A stretch of 64,000 nt of DNA from Dallia pectoralis. Taxonomy: Eukaryota; Chordata; Actinopteri; Esociformes; Umbridae. The DNA is taken from contig CM055728.1 in the NCBI GenBank assembly GCA_029465975.1, forward strand, positions 23,002,585 through 23,066,584, in the 5' to 3' direction. A program made the position numbers and the translations under genes. Position 1 is the stretch's first letter. Each line of letters starts with the position of its first letter. The notes beneath the pieces are model-generated. The model was not told the DNA's origin and did no database searches. It worked only from the letters and a program-made list of their open reading frames with translations. This document shows positions 51,061 through 63,300 of the stretch, in pieces.

Positions 51061-51778
51061 TTTAGTGACTACAGATAGTCGGGGCACCCTAATGATGTCC
51101 ATTTAAAAAAATAAAAAACACCCAACTCAGGGCAATGTCTGTGGTCACCGCCCTGCATGGGGTGTTGGGATATCCTTATACCAGAAGAAATCACCACATC
51201 AAACAACATCTGGAGTGGAATCAGTATTAGCATGTAGCCTGGCAGTCAAACAACCGGATCAGTAACCATTGATTTGGAGATTAATTCTGACTTGTTGAAA
51301 ACCCCTTTTGTCTCTGAGCTAGGCGGTAAATCTTATGTGCTCCCACATTATGGCTGTAAATGAGAATGTGTTCTCAGTCATTTTTACTGCTCAAATTATG
51401 GTAAACACATAGTAAATTACACATTTAGTCCAGGGGCCAACCTAAGACTCACCCTGCATACCTTCCGAGACAAGTCAGCAGTGAAAGGCAGGGTATTATA
51501 TATTCCTGTACCATAGTCTTGACATATCCTGGCTGAATCTAGTAGTTGTCTTTAACCCTAGCCAGTATGTAAAATAAATTCATCAGTATTAATACATTTT
51601 TTGCGTAATTGACTCACTGGTAAACAGAAACAAAAAAATACAATATTTATAACAGTCTGCATACAGTGGTGCATATTGACAGTACTTTAACCTGTATCAT
51701 AAACTTAGTAACTATCGTTATATCCTCAATAAAGAAGTGTCCAGTAAAACCCTAGAGAGTGAAGGGTCTCTCTTCACA
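51061..51778 (+). promoter_or_regulatory. cacna1f: Upstream region of cacna1f
   Basis: This is non-coding sequence between the 31 bp array and the first recognised exon. A promoter or a 5' exon is expected here or further upstream, but none can be fixed. Confidence 0.35.
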
Positions 51779-54700
51779 ATGTCTCTTACAGAGGATGGTG
51801 TCTCTTTGGCTGGCTCTGTTGCTGGCGACAAGTCGGATACCCTTGGCTCTACAGCCTCGGGCAAGAAGAGGGGTGGAGGACAGAAGAAGCAGATGCAAGC
51901 CAACAAATCAGCTCTCAGAGCCCCTCGAGCCCTCTGCTGCCTCACCCTCAGTAACCCCGTCCGCATGGCTGCCCTGGCCCTCGTCGAATGGAAATATCCT
52001 TCAGTTATTTTATTCCTCTGTATGTATGTGTGTGTGTGTGTGTGTGTGTGTGGGGGGTGGGTCAATTTGTGTGTGCATGTGTGTGGGTGCGTGCGCATTG
52101 CTGATTAATTGTGTTTTAAAAAATGTGTGCCCTTCACGCATTTGAGTATATACATTGATGAGCTATAACATCAAAGGATTAATGCCTAATATGCTGTAGG
52201 CTATTCAACATAATGGTATGTGATTTAATGTTATTACTATTACTATTATTTCCCCCTAACTGTGGCCCTGCAGACCTTTCGACATTTTCATTCTACTTGC
52301 AATCTTTGCCAACTGTGTGGCTCTGGGTGTATCTAAACCTTTCCCAGAAGAAGACTCCAATTCTACCAACCACAACCTGGTAAGTTGGTGCGAGGTGGAT
52401 GATACAGCAGCTGTCCTGAATATCACTGTTGATCGATGCTCCCCATCCAATCTGAGTTAGCTTGAGCGGATCTATGAGATAGATTGGGAGAAACTAAAGG
52501 GCTTATTCAAAGTACTGAATATATTTTCTTAATACCTATATACATAAGGTATTTCAGCTACTACTTTTCAAGGAACTCCACAATGCTATGCAATGTGGTC
52601 AAAGTAAAGTAATTGATAACAAACAGAAAAAGCAAAGCATTTAACGTTAGACTTATGAAGAACTCTGTGACGTGAATAAGTGAGGACAATGTGTTCTGTT
52701 AGTAGAGTGAGATCTATTTGAAACACCCTTCTGGAAATTCCTCCAAGAGTAGTAGGATGCAGGGTAGTAGTACAGAAATCATTTGTGGAGTCTGTTTGAT
52801 CAACTCATTGGCTGTGAAACCTAGATGTTGGAGCAGATCCCTTTATTGGATTGGGAACTGAGGCTGACATTTTTTTCTTCAGGTTAGCCCCCTTCTCTCT
52901 AGTATAGAGATTCCCTGTAGTTAGCGTACGTTTTAGTACTTTTGCAAAGCACAGTATTTATATACTGTATGTACAAAAACACACTTCAATTAGTATGGAT
53001 TTATTGATCAGATACTTATATGCCAAGGTTGCAAACCCCAGGCCCTTCAGAACTAAGTGGAATAGAATTCAGCAACCACAGTCATGAAAAGTGTAAAACA
53101 TTATTCAATGATAAATCTACAACTTCTGGGTTCATAGTGAAGCTCTGACTTTCTATTTGTCACCTCACTTTTGAACTGCAGTGTTTCAGGATTCTACTGA
53201 CTTTCTGTTGACGTAGAGACTGTGGTGCCTAGGATTAACAGCATTAGGAGTCATTAGGGTTACTGGCTGATGCTCTCGTGACAGGTTAATTAGGCCTGTT
53301 TAAGATTGTGGGTTTAAAGAGCAAAAACTACTGTGGTCGTTATCTTATAGGACAGTTTGATTCTGAAATGGCTTCCCCCCCACCGCACTCTACTTGTACC
53401 GTACCATACTTTACCATATCCAACCACGCTGTACCCTACCATACCACACCACACTCTACCTGTACCACACCATACTTTACCATATCCAACCACGCTGTAC
53501 CCTACCATACCACACCCCACCACACTCTACCTGTACCACACCATACTTTACCACACCCCACCACACTCTACCGGTACCACACCATACTTTACCATACTAC
53601 ACCATCCCAATTGATTTGGTATACATAACCATTTTGTCTTGTACTCTGTGAGTGCAGGAACAAGTAGAGTACATCTTCCTGGTCATCTTCACTATTGAGA
53701 CCTTCACTAAGATCCTGGCATATGGCTTGGTCATGCATCCCAGTGCCTACATCCGCAGTGGCTGGAATTTGCTGGATTTTGTCATCGTCATTGTTGGGTA
53801 AGATAGTTGATGTCTCCATTCTACCACTGTTATCCCCTCTTTGTTTCTGTTAGAAAAAAATATTCTGCTGACTGTTGTGATGTTGTTTTGACAGTATTGT
53901 GCTGACTGTTTGGTTGTTGTTTTACCATATTCTGCTGACTGTTGTGATGTTGTTTACACAGTACTGAGCGGACTGTTTGGTTGTTGTTTTAACAGTATTT
54001 TGCTGACTGTTTGGTTGTTTTTTTGACAGTATTGTACTGACTGTTGTGATGATGTTTACACAGTGTTCTACTGACTGTTGGGATGTCGTTTTACCAATAT
54101 TGTACTGACTGTTTAGTTGTTACTGTAGATTGTTCAGCGTGGTTGCGGAGGGGACGTCCGAACACAAGCCTGGAGAGGCCCATCATGCATCAGGAAAACC
54201 AGGAGGATTGGATGTTAAAGCTCTGAGAGCCTTCAGGGTGCTGCGACCTCTAAGGCTGGTGTCTGGTGTGCCTAGTAAGTTCATGTGTGTTTCACTATGT
54301 GTTTTCTATGCAGCTTGTGTTTAATTTAAATTAATTTAATGTGTGTGTGTGTGTGTGTGTGAACGTGTGTGTTTTTCTAGGTCTGCAGATTGTGTTGAAC
54401 TCCATCATGAAGGCCATGGTTCCCCTGCTCCACATTGGTCTGCTGGTCATGTTTGTCATCATCATCTATGCCATTATCGGACTGGAGCTCTTCCTGGGCA
54501 GGATGCACAAGACCTGTTTCTACATGCGCACTAGTGAGCTCCACTTGAACCACAGAAACCAGTTTACTGAACAGTCCAATGTTGTACACACCTCAAAACA
54601 GTAGGAACAAGCGAATAAACGTCTCATGTTGTTCTCTCAGATCTGATGGTGGATGATGATCCAACACCCTGTGCGTTTGCTGGGAACGGGCGTGAGTGTG

Positions 54701-57700
54701 AGGGGAACGGAACGCAGTGCCGAGGACCCTGGGAAGGGCCTAACGGCGGGATCACCAACTTTGACAATATCTTCTTTGCCATGCTGACTGTGTTCCAGTG
54801 CATCACCATGGAGGGCTGGACTGATGTGCTCTACTGGGTAACATCACGTATTTCAGTTGCCAACCTAAATGGTGTCCTATTCCCTATAGTGGATCCGGTT
54901 TGACCCGTGTCAACTGAAGTGTACCACATAGGTAGAGTGTACGCACCTCTAGTCCTTTTGTTCTTCCTCCTACTTCTCAGATTTTCTATTTTGAATTTCG
55001 AACACAGGGTTCGATGAACTCGTGCTTTACTTCTGCAGATGAATGACGCCATTGGCTTTGAGATGCCCTGGGTGTACTTTGTCTCGCTGGTCATCTTTGG
55101 CTCATTCTTCGTACTCAACCTTGTATTGGGAGTGTTGAGTGGGTGAGTCAGTTGAGGTTAGAGTGTACGTCTATGCCTTTGTCCTTGTTTAGTTGGTGTA
55201 CTGAGCCTCTACACTATTTGTATGTGTGTCAAGAGAGTTCTCCAAAGAAAGAGAGAAGGCCGTGGCTCGTGGCGAGCTGCAGGATGCCCAGAATAAAAGG
55301 CAGATGGAGGAGGATATGTGTGGCTACATGGACTGGCTTATTGAGGCAGAGGACGTGGACGAAGAGGGAAACAAACGTATGTTTAACGGACACAGTCACA
55401 CACTCACAAATAAAGAAATACATGTACCTCCACCCACCATTTGAGTCAGCCTTCCCCTTTTGTCTCTCCACAAGGTGCTGCTGTCGCCAAGAAGAAGTTA
55501 ATGAAGAAGTATGGCTGGTATAAACACAGTGAAGACGGAGGTACGATGACCTATCATTTTCCCTTCACTGTTCCTGTCTTAATATCTGACATCCCGTCAT
55601 TCTCATCTCGCTGTTCCTGTCCTAATATCTGACATCCCGTCATTTTCCCTTCACTGTTCCTGTCTTAATATCTGACATCCCGTCATTCTCATCTCACTGT
55701 TCCTGTCTTAATATCTGACATCCCGTCATTCTCATCTCACTGTTACTGTCTTAATATCTGACATCCCGTCATTCTCATCTCGCTGTTCGTGTCTTAATAT
55801 CTGACATCCCGTCATTCTCCCCTCACTGTTCCTGTCCTAATATCTGACATCCCGTCATTCTCCCCTCACTGTTCCTGTCCTAATATCTGTGCTGCTTATC
55901 TGCAGTCCAATCTACAGCTCTGCTTTATCTTCAACAGAATCGGATTCAGACTCTGAATTTGAAGCATATCTCGATGATGACAATGGCTGCTGCGCCTCTC
56001 TTATGTAAACAACATGTTTTCTACCTACATGATTATACTGGCTTCCCCCCAATGTTGTCGTGTAATGGTTATTTCTTCTGTTTTGCAGGGCTAAGATGAT
56101 GGCCAACAGTTTCTGGTGAGTGAATTTATTTTGATTTAATAAAAATCTGTACAACATTACAGGCGGTTAAAAAAGATGGTTTCTGTCCCTTCCCTCCTGT
56201 TATAACATTTCCACCGTTTCTGTCTTCACTCAGCGACCAGCTATGCCAACTGAACCACGCCTTCCGGAAGAACTGTCGTGTCGCTGTAAAATCCCAGAAC
56301 TTCTACTGGCTGGTGCTTCTCCTGGTGTTTCTCAACACGGCAGCTAGTGCCTCAGAACATTACGGCCAGCCCAAATGGCTTACAGAGATGCAGGGTCAGT
56401 CTACTCCACACCCGTCTGTTCCACACCCGTCTGTTCCACACCCGTCTGTTCCACACCCGTCTGTTCCACACCCGTCTGTTCTACACTCGTCTATTTGTGA
56501 CCTCGCTGTTAATAGTGAACCACTATAACCACGTGGATATCTGCCATCTTCCTGTTAGCTATTGTCACGATCTGCCCTTGGCAGATGACGGGAGATAGAC
56601 ACAGGCGCAGAGAATACTTCTAATTTGAAGTCTTTATTCATTATGCAGGCAAGACAGGCACTGAACATAAGAACTGAAACACTGAAACACACAGAAAAGA
56701 CCACCAATCAAAATAGGGTAGACCAGAACAGTGAACACTAAACACAAAAACCCATACCCTACAATGAGAACCAACTGGTAAACAAGCAACATGAACAAAC
56801 TGCCACACGAAGAACCTGACCAAACTAACATACATAGAATACGACCAAACGTACCAATAGAAACCAACATACCTTAAACAATGACCCAACAAAGACAGAC
56901 AGGAAACCACTGAACTGAATACATGAACGAACAAGGAAATACATCTAACAAACGACAAAGTAACATGCATACCGACATGGAACGCAGACATGACACACAG
57001 ACATAGAACTAGAACCCAACGTACCTGAAACAATGACCGACACAGACAAACTGACACAGACCAAACTAAATGCAGACACTAACGAACTGAACACAAAACA
57101 GGTGAGAAACAAACACAGGTGTAAGACATTGTCCTTGATGAATTGCCACTCCGAGGTGGCAGGGGGAGTGTCAACCCTGGCATGAAGGGGGACAGAGGCA
57201 GTTCGTTACAGCTATATCATGTTCTCTAATACAGAAGATTTAAATGGTGGTATACTAGATACATCAGGAATAATACCTGGATACCTAAACACATGTAAAA
57301 ATAACCTTTCCCATCTGTCTTTCCTTCAGAGCGGGCCAATAAGATTCTGTTGCTGTTGTTCACACTGGAGATGCTGTTGAAGATGTATAGCTTTGGCTTC
57401 CAGATTCACTTCATGGCTCTGTTCAACCGCTTTGACTGCTTTGTTGTGTGTGGTGGTATCCTGGAGACCGTACTGGTTGAGTTGAATTTAATTCCTCCCA
57501 TTGGCATCTCTGTGCTGCGCTGTGTCCGTCTCCTCAGGGTATTCAAAGTCACACGGTAGGTGTAGGAGGACAAAATCAACCGTGACATAGGCTTACGCCA
57601 AGAAAAGATTGACAAGTCACACCGGGAAATTAGGAACTTAAATAAGGACAGTGATTTGGGTAATAGGTGAGGGCAATAACTAACGAAAGTGTCTGTGATC

Positions 57701-60269
57701 CAAGGTGTGACATGTAGAGTTGGAGCTCACACAGAATAAATATAATAAATAGGATTATTCTTGTTTACATTTTAAATATAGAACATGATGTGGATTAGGA
57801 AAGCAAGGGAACTACACTTTGGCCTACAGGACACATAATTTAGTATATAAAGTTACGAACACCTTGATTATTTACCCTCACAGAAAACATATGTCTTCAA
57901 TTCAGGCACTGGGCAGCCCTGTCAAACCTGGTGAATTCCCTGCTGAACTCCATGAAGGCTATCTGCTCCTTGCTTCTCCTTCTCTTCCTCTTCCTCATCA
58001 TATTCTCCCTGCTGGGCATGCAGCTTTTTGGGGGAAAATTCAACTTTGATGACACTCAGATGAAGAGGAGCACGTTTGACACTTTTCCTCAGGCCTTGCT
58101 CACCTGCTTTCAGGTGAAGTTTACTTCGACACCCCCTGCCATAACATTCTGCATGTACCTGCTTTTCCTTACAGACCTTTAATTTCTCCATTTTGTTTCC
58201 GTAGATTCTTACAGGAGAAGACTGGAATGCTGTGATGTATGATGGGATCATGGCTTATGGCGGGCCAATCTTTCCACAGATGATCGTCTGCATTTATTTT
58301 GTCTCCCTTTTTGTCGTCGGAAACTGTATCCTTTTATTTAATGAAGACAAGTAAAGACAATAATAAACTTAATCCAGACAAACGTCTGCGACTACAGACT
58401 GTACTCTATGTATTCAGTATGTTCTGAAGCTCTTGTTTAGTTTCCTAATCTTCAGATTTCCTGATCAGATATCCTACTGAATGTCTTCTTGGCTATTGCT
58501 GTGGACAACTTAGCAGGAGATGGTGGAAAAAAGAAAATAGAGTATGTTTTTGTAAATGAAAAAAAAAAATGTTTTATTTCACATTCTGGTTATATAAAAC
58601 ATACTGTAAGTATAAAGGTGAATGTATAAAAGGTGGAAAAAAACAAAGTGCTGTTTGTTTTGCAGAGAAAAAAAAGAGGAGGAAGAGGACTGGGATGATG
58701 ATGAAGACAAAGAGGATGAAGATGCAGGCGTATGTAATTAAATATTTACCTATATGTTTACCTGAATGTTTACCTAAATGCCACAAAAAACTTCTCGTAT
58801 TTTCTACTATAATTATCTTCTCTGACTGGCATAACGGTTGAGGAAAAGTTGTGTTTGTAATGTTTTGAATATTAAATCTCATGTTAGACAATAGTTTTGC
58901 TCTCCTTTACCTCCAGAATGAGATGGATGACTGGGAAGAGAATGAAGAGTTGAGAGCCATCGAGGGCCTTGAGGGTGAGTGTTGGGTTGTTTCACCTCAG
59001 AGGGATTCCGACTGTGTGGATTTGTCTGAAATATCTCATTCCCTCCACTCTCTAGGAATTATGCCTGCAAAACCAGAGTTTTCCGCTCCAAAAGAGAAGA
59101 TTGAACCCATCCCAGATGGAAGCTCCTTCTTCATTCTTGGAAAGAGAAACTGGTAGGTTACGGCCCCATAACGAATGAGTCGTGATCTGTCATATTGACC
59201 GATATTGGGTGCCATGTGTTCGTTCAGAAAGTCTGTATGATTGGCCTGGTCTGCCCTCTCCCCTCAGCCTACGAGTGGCATGTCACAACCTCATCCACCA
59301 CCCGTACTTCACCAACCTCATCCTCGTCTTCATCATTCTCAGTAGCATTTCATTGGCTGCGGAGGATCCAATTCGAGCTCACTCGTTTAGGAACAATGTA
59401 AGGCGAACAAACAGAACACCAACTACATCTGCCATTAATCTCCCCTTATTGGTTGGTTGGATTTCAGCCAAAATACAACACAATACTCACCTCACACCTG
59501 CCATTACCCGAGCGTTTTGACATGACTGACATTATTGTAGTAATGTCGCATATCTCCTTTTTCCTCAGATGCTTGGCTACGCGGATTATGCGTTCACGTC
59601 CATATTCACTGTGGAAATCATACTGAAGGTAAAATTTAACCATACTTGAGTAAAAACAGCCCATAGACTTTTGAGAATTACAAATTCTATTTAATAGGAC
59701 ATCAATAATGTTCTTATAAACTATACTGGTGCCATTTTGAATCAGCCATTTTGAATCAGCCATACATGTTTCACTCTCCAGGTGACAGTTTTTGGCGCAT
59801 TCCTTCATCCTGGCTCCTTCTGTAGGAACGCCTTTAATCTCCTGGATCTGCTGGTTGTCAGCGTATCTCTGGCATCCTTCTTCCTCCAGTGAGCATCACA
59901 TTGAATATTAGCTTTAAATCTTGCGTAGCTTTAAATCTTGTGCCTTAGGTCTGGAGGGTCCATTGACTTTAGCTTATTTGTTTTTTAATTTCTTTGTAAT
60001 TAGAAATGTTTGATGTCTTCTTGACTTTTGTTACATTCATATTTGGTAGTCCAAAACCCAGAGAATAAAAAAGAAAGTATTGTAATCAGTCAGTAAATGT
60101 GAAAATTGTTTTTTTTGGTGATGTTTGAGTTAGACTGTTTGATGTGCAGTCTTTTTTTGTTTAAAATGTCTGTAAGTGTTCTGGTTCTGGCAACTGGATA
60201 AATAGTTTTATAAGTCACTTGCCATTCTCAAATGGTTAGTAAAAGAATCAAGTGTTTGTGTGTTTGTGT

Positions 60270-60300
<31 letters not shown>

Positions 60301-60323
60301 GGTGTGTGTGTGTGTGTGTGTGT

Positions 60324-60359
<36 letters not shown>

Positions 60360-63300
60360 ACACCTTCATAAGAGGATGATCTGTTTTCTCTCTGCAGTGG
60401 CATGATAGAATATCAACCTTCTCTGTTGCTCAGACACGAAATGTTCTGTTCTGTTCCGTCTCCAATCACCTTGCAGTATGTCTCTCTTTAACTCACAGTT
60501 CGAGTGCTATCTCTGTGGTCAAGATCTTCAGGGTACTAAAAGTGCTCAGGCCTCTTCGAGCCATCAATAGAGCCAAAGGGCTTAAGGTAATCATATGACA
60601 AACTTCCTGTCTCGCTAGTTTCGTTCTCTGTCCCTCACTCTCTCAAATGACAGACATCGTGTGTGTGTTTCTGTTTCCAGAATGTTGTGCAGTGTGTGTT
60701 TGTGGCAATCAAAACCATCGGAAACATCTTGATCGTCACAACTCTCCTGCAGTTTATGTTCGCTTGTATTGGAGTGCAGCTCTTCAAGGTCATAGGTCAT
60801 TGCTTTTCACACATTTTCAGTAACACCCAGCAACTCAGCATTAAACAGATGTGTTTGTCTGGTCTGTGTATTACAGGGCAGATTCTACAGATGCAACGAT
60901 GAAGCAAAACACAATCCTTATGAGTGCATGTAAGACTTTAGTTTTATCTCACAAAGGCTGTTATTGTATACGATAAATGCATCCCAATAAGCCCGGCTTA
61001 ATTTCCCTGTTTGACTGTATGTGTATATATGAATGTATGTATTTATGTGTGTGTTTTAGGGGGACATTTGTGGTATACAAGGACGGGGATATGAACCACC
61101 CCATGGTGAGAGTGAGGAAATGGGAAAACAGCGATTTCAACTTTGACAACGTGCTGCAGGGCATGTTGGCTCTGTTCACCGTGTCCACGTTTGAAGGTTG
61201 GCCACAGTGAGTACTGACCCGACTCAGAAGTTCACATGAAGACGATCTGTTTGTTCAGCGAAGCTGTTGTCATTTTCATCACTTGTGTCACAAACCCACA
61301 GGATTCTGTACAAGGCCATCGACGCCAACGCGGCGAACCACGGCCCCATATACAACTACCGGGTGGAGATCTCCGTTTTCTTCATCATATATATCATCAT
61401 CATCGCCTTCTTCATGATGAACATCTTTGTCGGTTTTGTCATCATCACTTTCCGTGAGCAGGGAGAGTCCGAGTTCAAAAACTGCGAACTGAACAAAAAT
61501 CAAGTTAGTATTTCTCTGTCAACAACTAATGTCACCGTTCATGAAAGTTAAAAGGCTACTGTAACCTTATATTATGTGATGATACCTGCCCTCTACAGAG
61601 ACAGTGTGTACAGTACGCTCTAAAAGCCAAGCCCATCAAGATCTACATTCCCAGAAACCCGTCCCAACTGAAGTTCTGGAAGATCATCGCGTCAAGCCAG
61701 TTTGAGTACATCATGTTTGTCCTCATCCTTCTCAATACTCTCACTTTGGCTGTGCAGGTACAGTATGACAGTGACCACTACAGCCAGCCATAATGTACAC
61801 ATAAGAGAAAACATCAACAGGGAATTATAATTGAAAGCTAATGGGCTACTACCTGTCTCTGTGTTCCCCTACAGCATTATGAGCAGTCTAAACTGTTCAA
61901 CTCTGTCATGGACATACTCAACTTGATCTTCACCGTCCTCTTCACTGTGGAGATGGCCATCAAACTGCTGGCTCTCAGAACACATGTGTGTTCAACAGGC
62001 TAGCAGTAGACACATGTTGATACCAATACTGGGTTCTAATATTATACTATAATATATATGTTGTAGTGTTCTGTTATTATGTTCTAATATTGCATTCTAT
62101 TGACTGTATGTGTGTGTGTGTATGTGTGTGTGTTCAACAGGCTAGCAGTAGACACATGTTGATACCAATACTGGGTTCTAATATTATACTATAATATATA
62201 TGTTGTAGTGTTCTGTTATTATGTTCTAATATTGCATTCTATTGACTGTATGTGTGTGTGTGTATGTGTGTGTGTTCAACAGGCTAGCAGTAGACACATG
62301 TTGATACCAATACTGGGTTCTAATATTATACTATAATATATATGTTGTAGTGTTCTGTTATTATGTTCTAATATTGCATTCTATTGACTGTATGTGTGTG
62401 TGTATGTGTGTGTGTTCAACAGGCTAGCAGTAGACACATGTTGATACCAATACTGGGTTCTAATATTATACTATAATATATATGTTGTAGTGTTCTGTTA
62501 TTATGTTCTAATATTGCATTCTATTGACTGTGTGTGTGTGTGTGTTTCTTTGTCGGTGTTTCCAGCAATATTTCATTGATGCATGGAACACTTTTGATGC
62601 TCTAATCGTTGTGGGCAGTGTGCTGGACATCATGGTGTCTGAGCTCAGTGTGAGTGATCTGGGTCTCTTATGGCAATTACCCTCTCCTCCATCTGCAACT
62701 ATTACTTTAACCTCAGGGAAACGTGATCCTTATAAAAACGCTTGTAGGTCCGCCTGCACTCACAACCTGTACAGTCCATCGTAACATACAGTATCAAGAT
62801 CTGTCCAGCAAACAAATTGCATTATATAACTACTGTTGAGACTACAGCTGGTAAAGCTGCAGGGTGTTCATATATGGTTTGAAATCTGATATTTAAAGTT
62901 TATTCCTTGTGCTTCTTCTCGTTTCTGTGATCGCTAAAACGTCTCATCAATCCAGGGAGGAGATGAGGATGGAGAAGTAAGACAACAATATGGTCACTCT
63001 CTTCCCTCTTTCTTCCTCTTCTGCTCTTTCTCTCGTCCCTCTCTCTGTCTCTGTATCTTTCCATATATTTGTCTTTCTCTGTTACTCATTTTTACTTTTT
63101 GTCTTAGTTTATTGTGTGAAACAAGCTTTTGTTGTTTAACCCTTTGTGTTTGTCTCCAGGCTGTCGAGGCTGCAGTTAAAGTTGTAGCGGTGGCGGGAGC
63201 TCCAGCCGGGGCCAAGAAGGAAAGTGGAAAGGTGTCCATCACGTTCTTCCGTTTGTTCCGAGTCTTGCGATTGGTCAAGCTACTCAGTAAAGGGGAGGGC

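Larger units (their letters stand above)
51779..55142 (+). other. cacna1f: cacna1f N-terminus and repeat I, exons 1-7
   Basis: Exons 51779-51993, 52274-52379, 53658-53797, 54129-54274, 54381-54533, 54641-54837, 55039-55142. Exon 1 gives the cytoplasmic start and RAPRALCCLTLSNPVRMAAL. S1 is PFDIFILLAIFANCVALGV and S2 EQVEYIFLVIFTIETFTKIL. S4 carries regularly spaced arginines (ALRAFRVLRPLRLVSGVPS). S5 is LLHIGLLVMFVIIIYAIIGL. The pore is TNFDNIFFAMLTVFQCITME and S6 WVYFVSLVIFGSFFVLNLVL. The exon 1/2 junction carries U12-type signals. Confidence 0.92.
55234..58325 (+). other. cacna1f: cacna1f I-II linker and repeat II, exons 8-15
   Basis: Exons 55234-55376, 55475-55540, 55938-56004, 56089-56115, 56234-56394, 57330-57555, 57906-58113, 58205-58325. 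The linker holds the beta-subunit site, a basic segment (KKKLMKKYGWYKH) and an acidic stretch (ESDSDSEFEAYLDDDNGCC). Exon 11 is only 27 bases. Repeat II: S1 NFYWLVLLLVFLNTAASASE, S2 ANKILLLLFTLEMLLKMY, S4 SVLRCVRLLRVFKVTRHW, pore FPQALLTCFQILTGEDWN. S6 is completed in exon 16 after a U12-type intron. Confidence 0.92.

Noticed and set aside
56641..57057. 138-codon minus-strand frame in cacna1f intron 12
   Set aside because: It lies entirely inside the solo LTR and has no retroviral or host protein motif.
60397..60480. Possible alternative exon between repeat III S3 and S4 of cacna1f (ctctctgcag acceptor)
   Set aside because: Its frame has no GT donor that restores phase, and read-through meets a stop at about 60488; the exon at 60499 joins perfectly.
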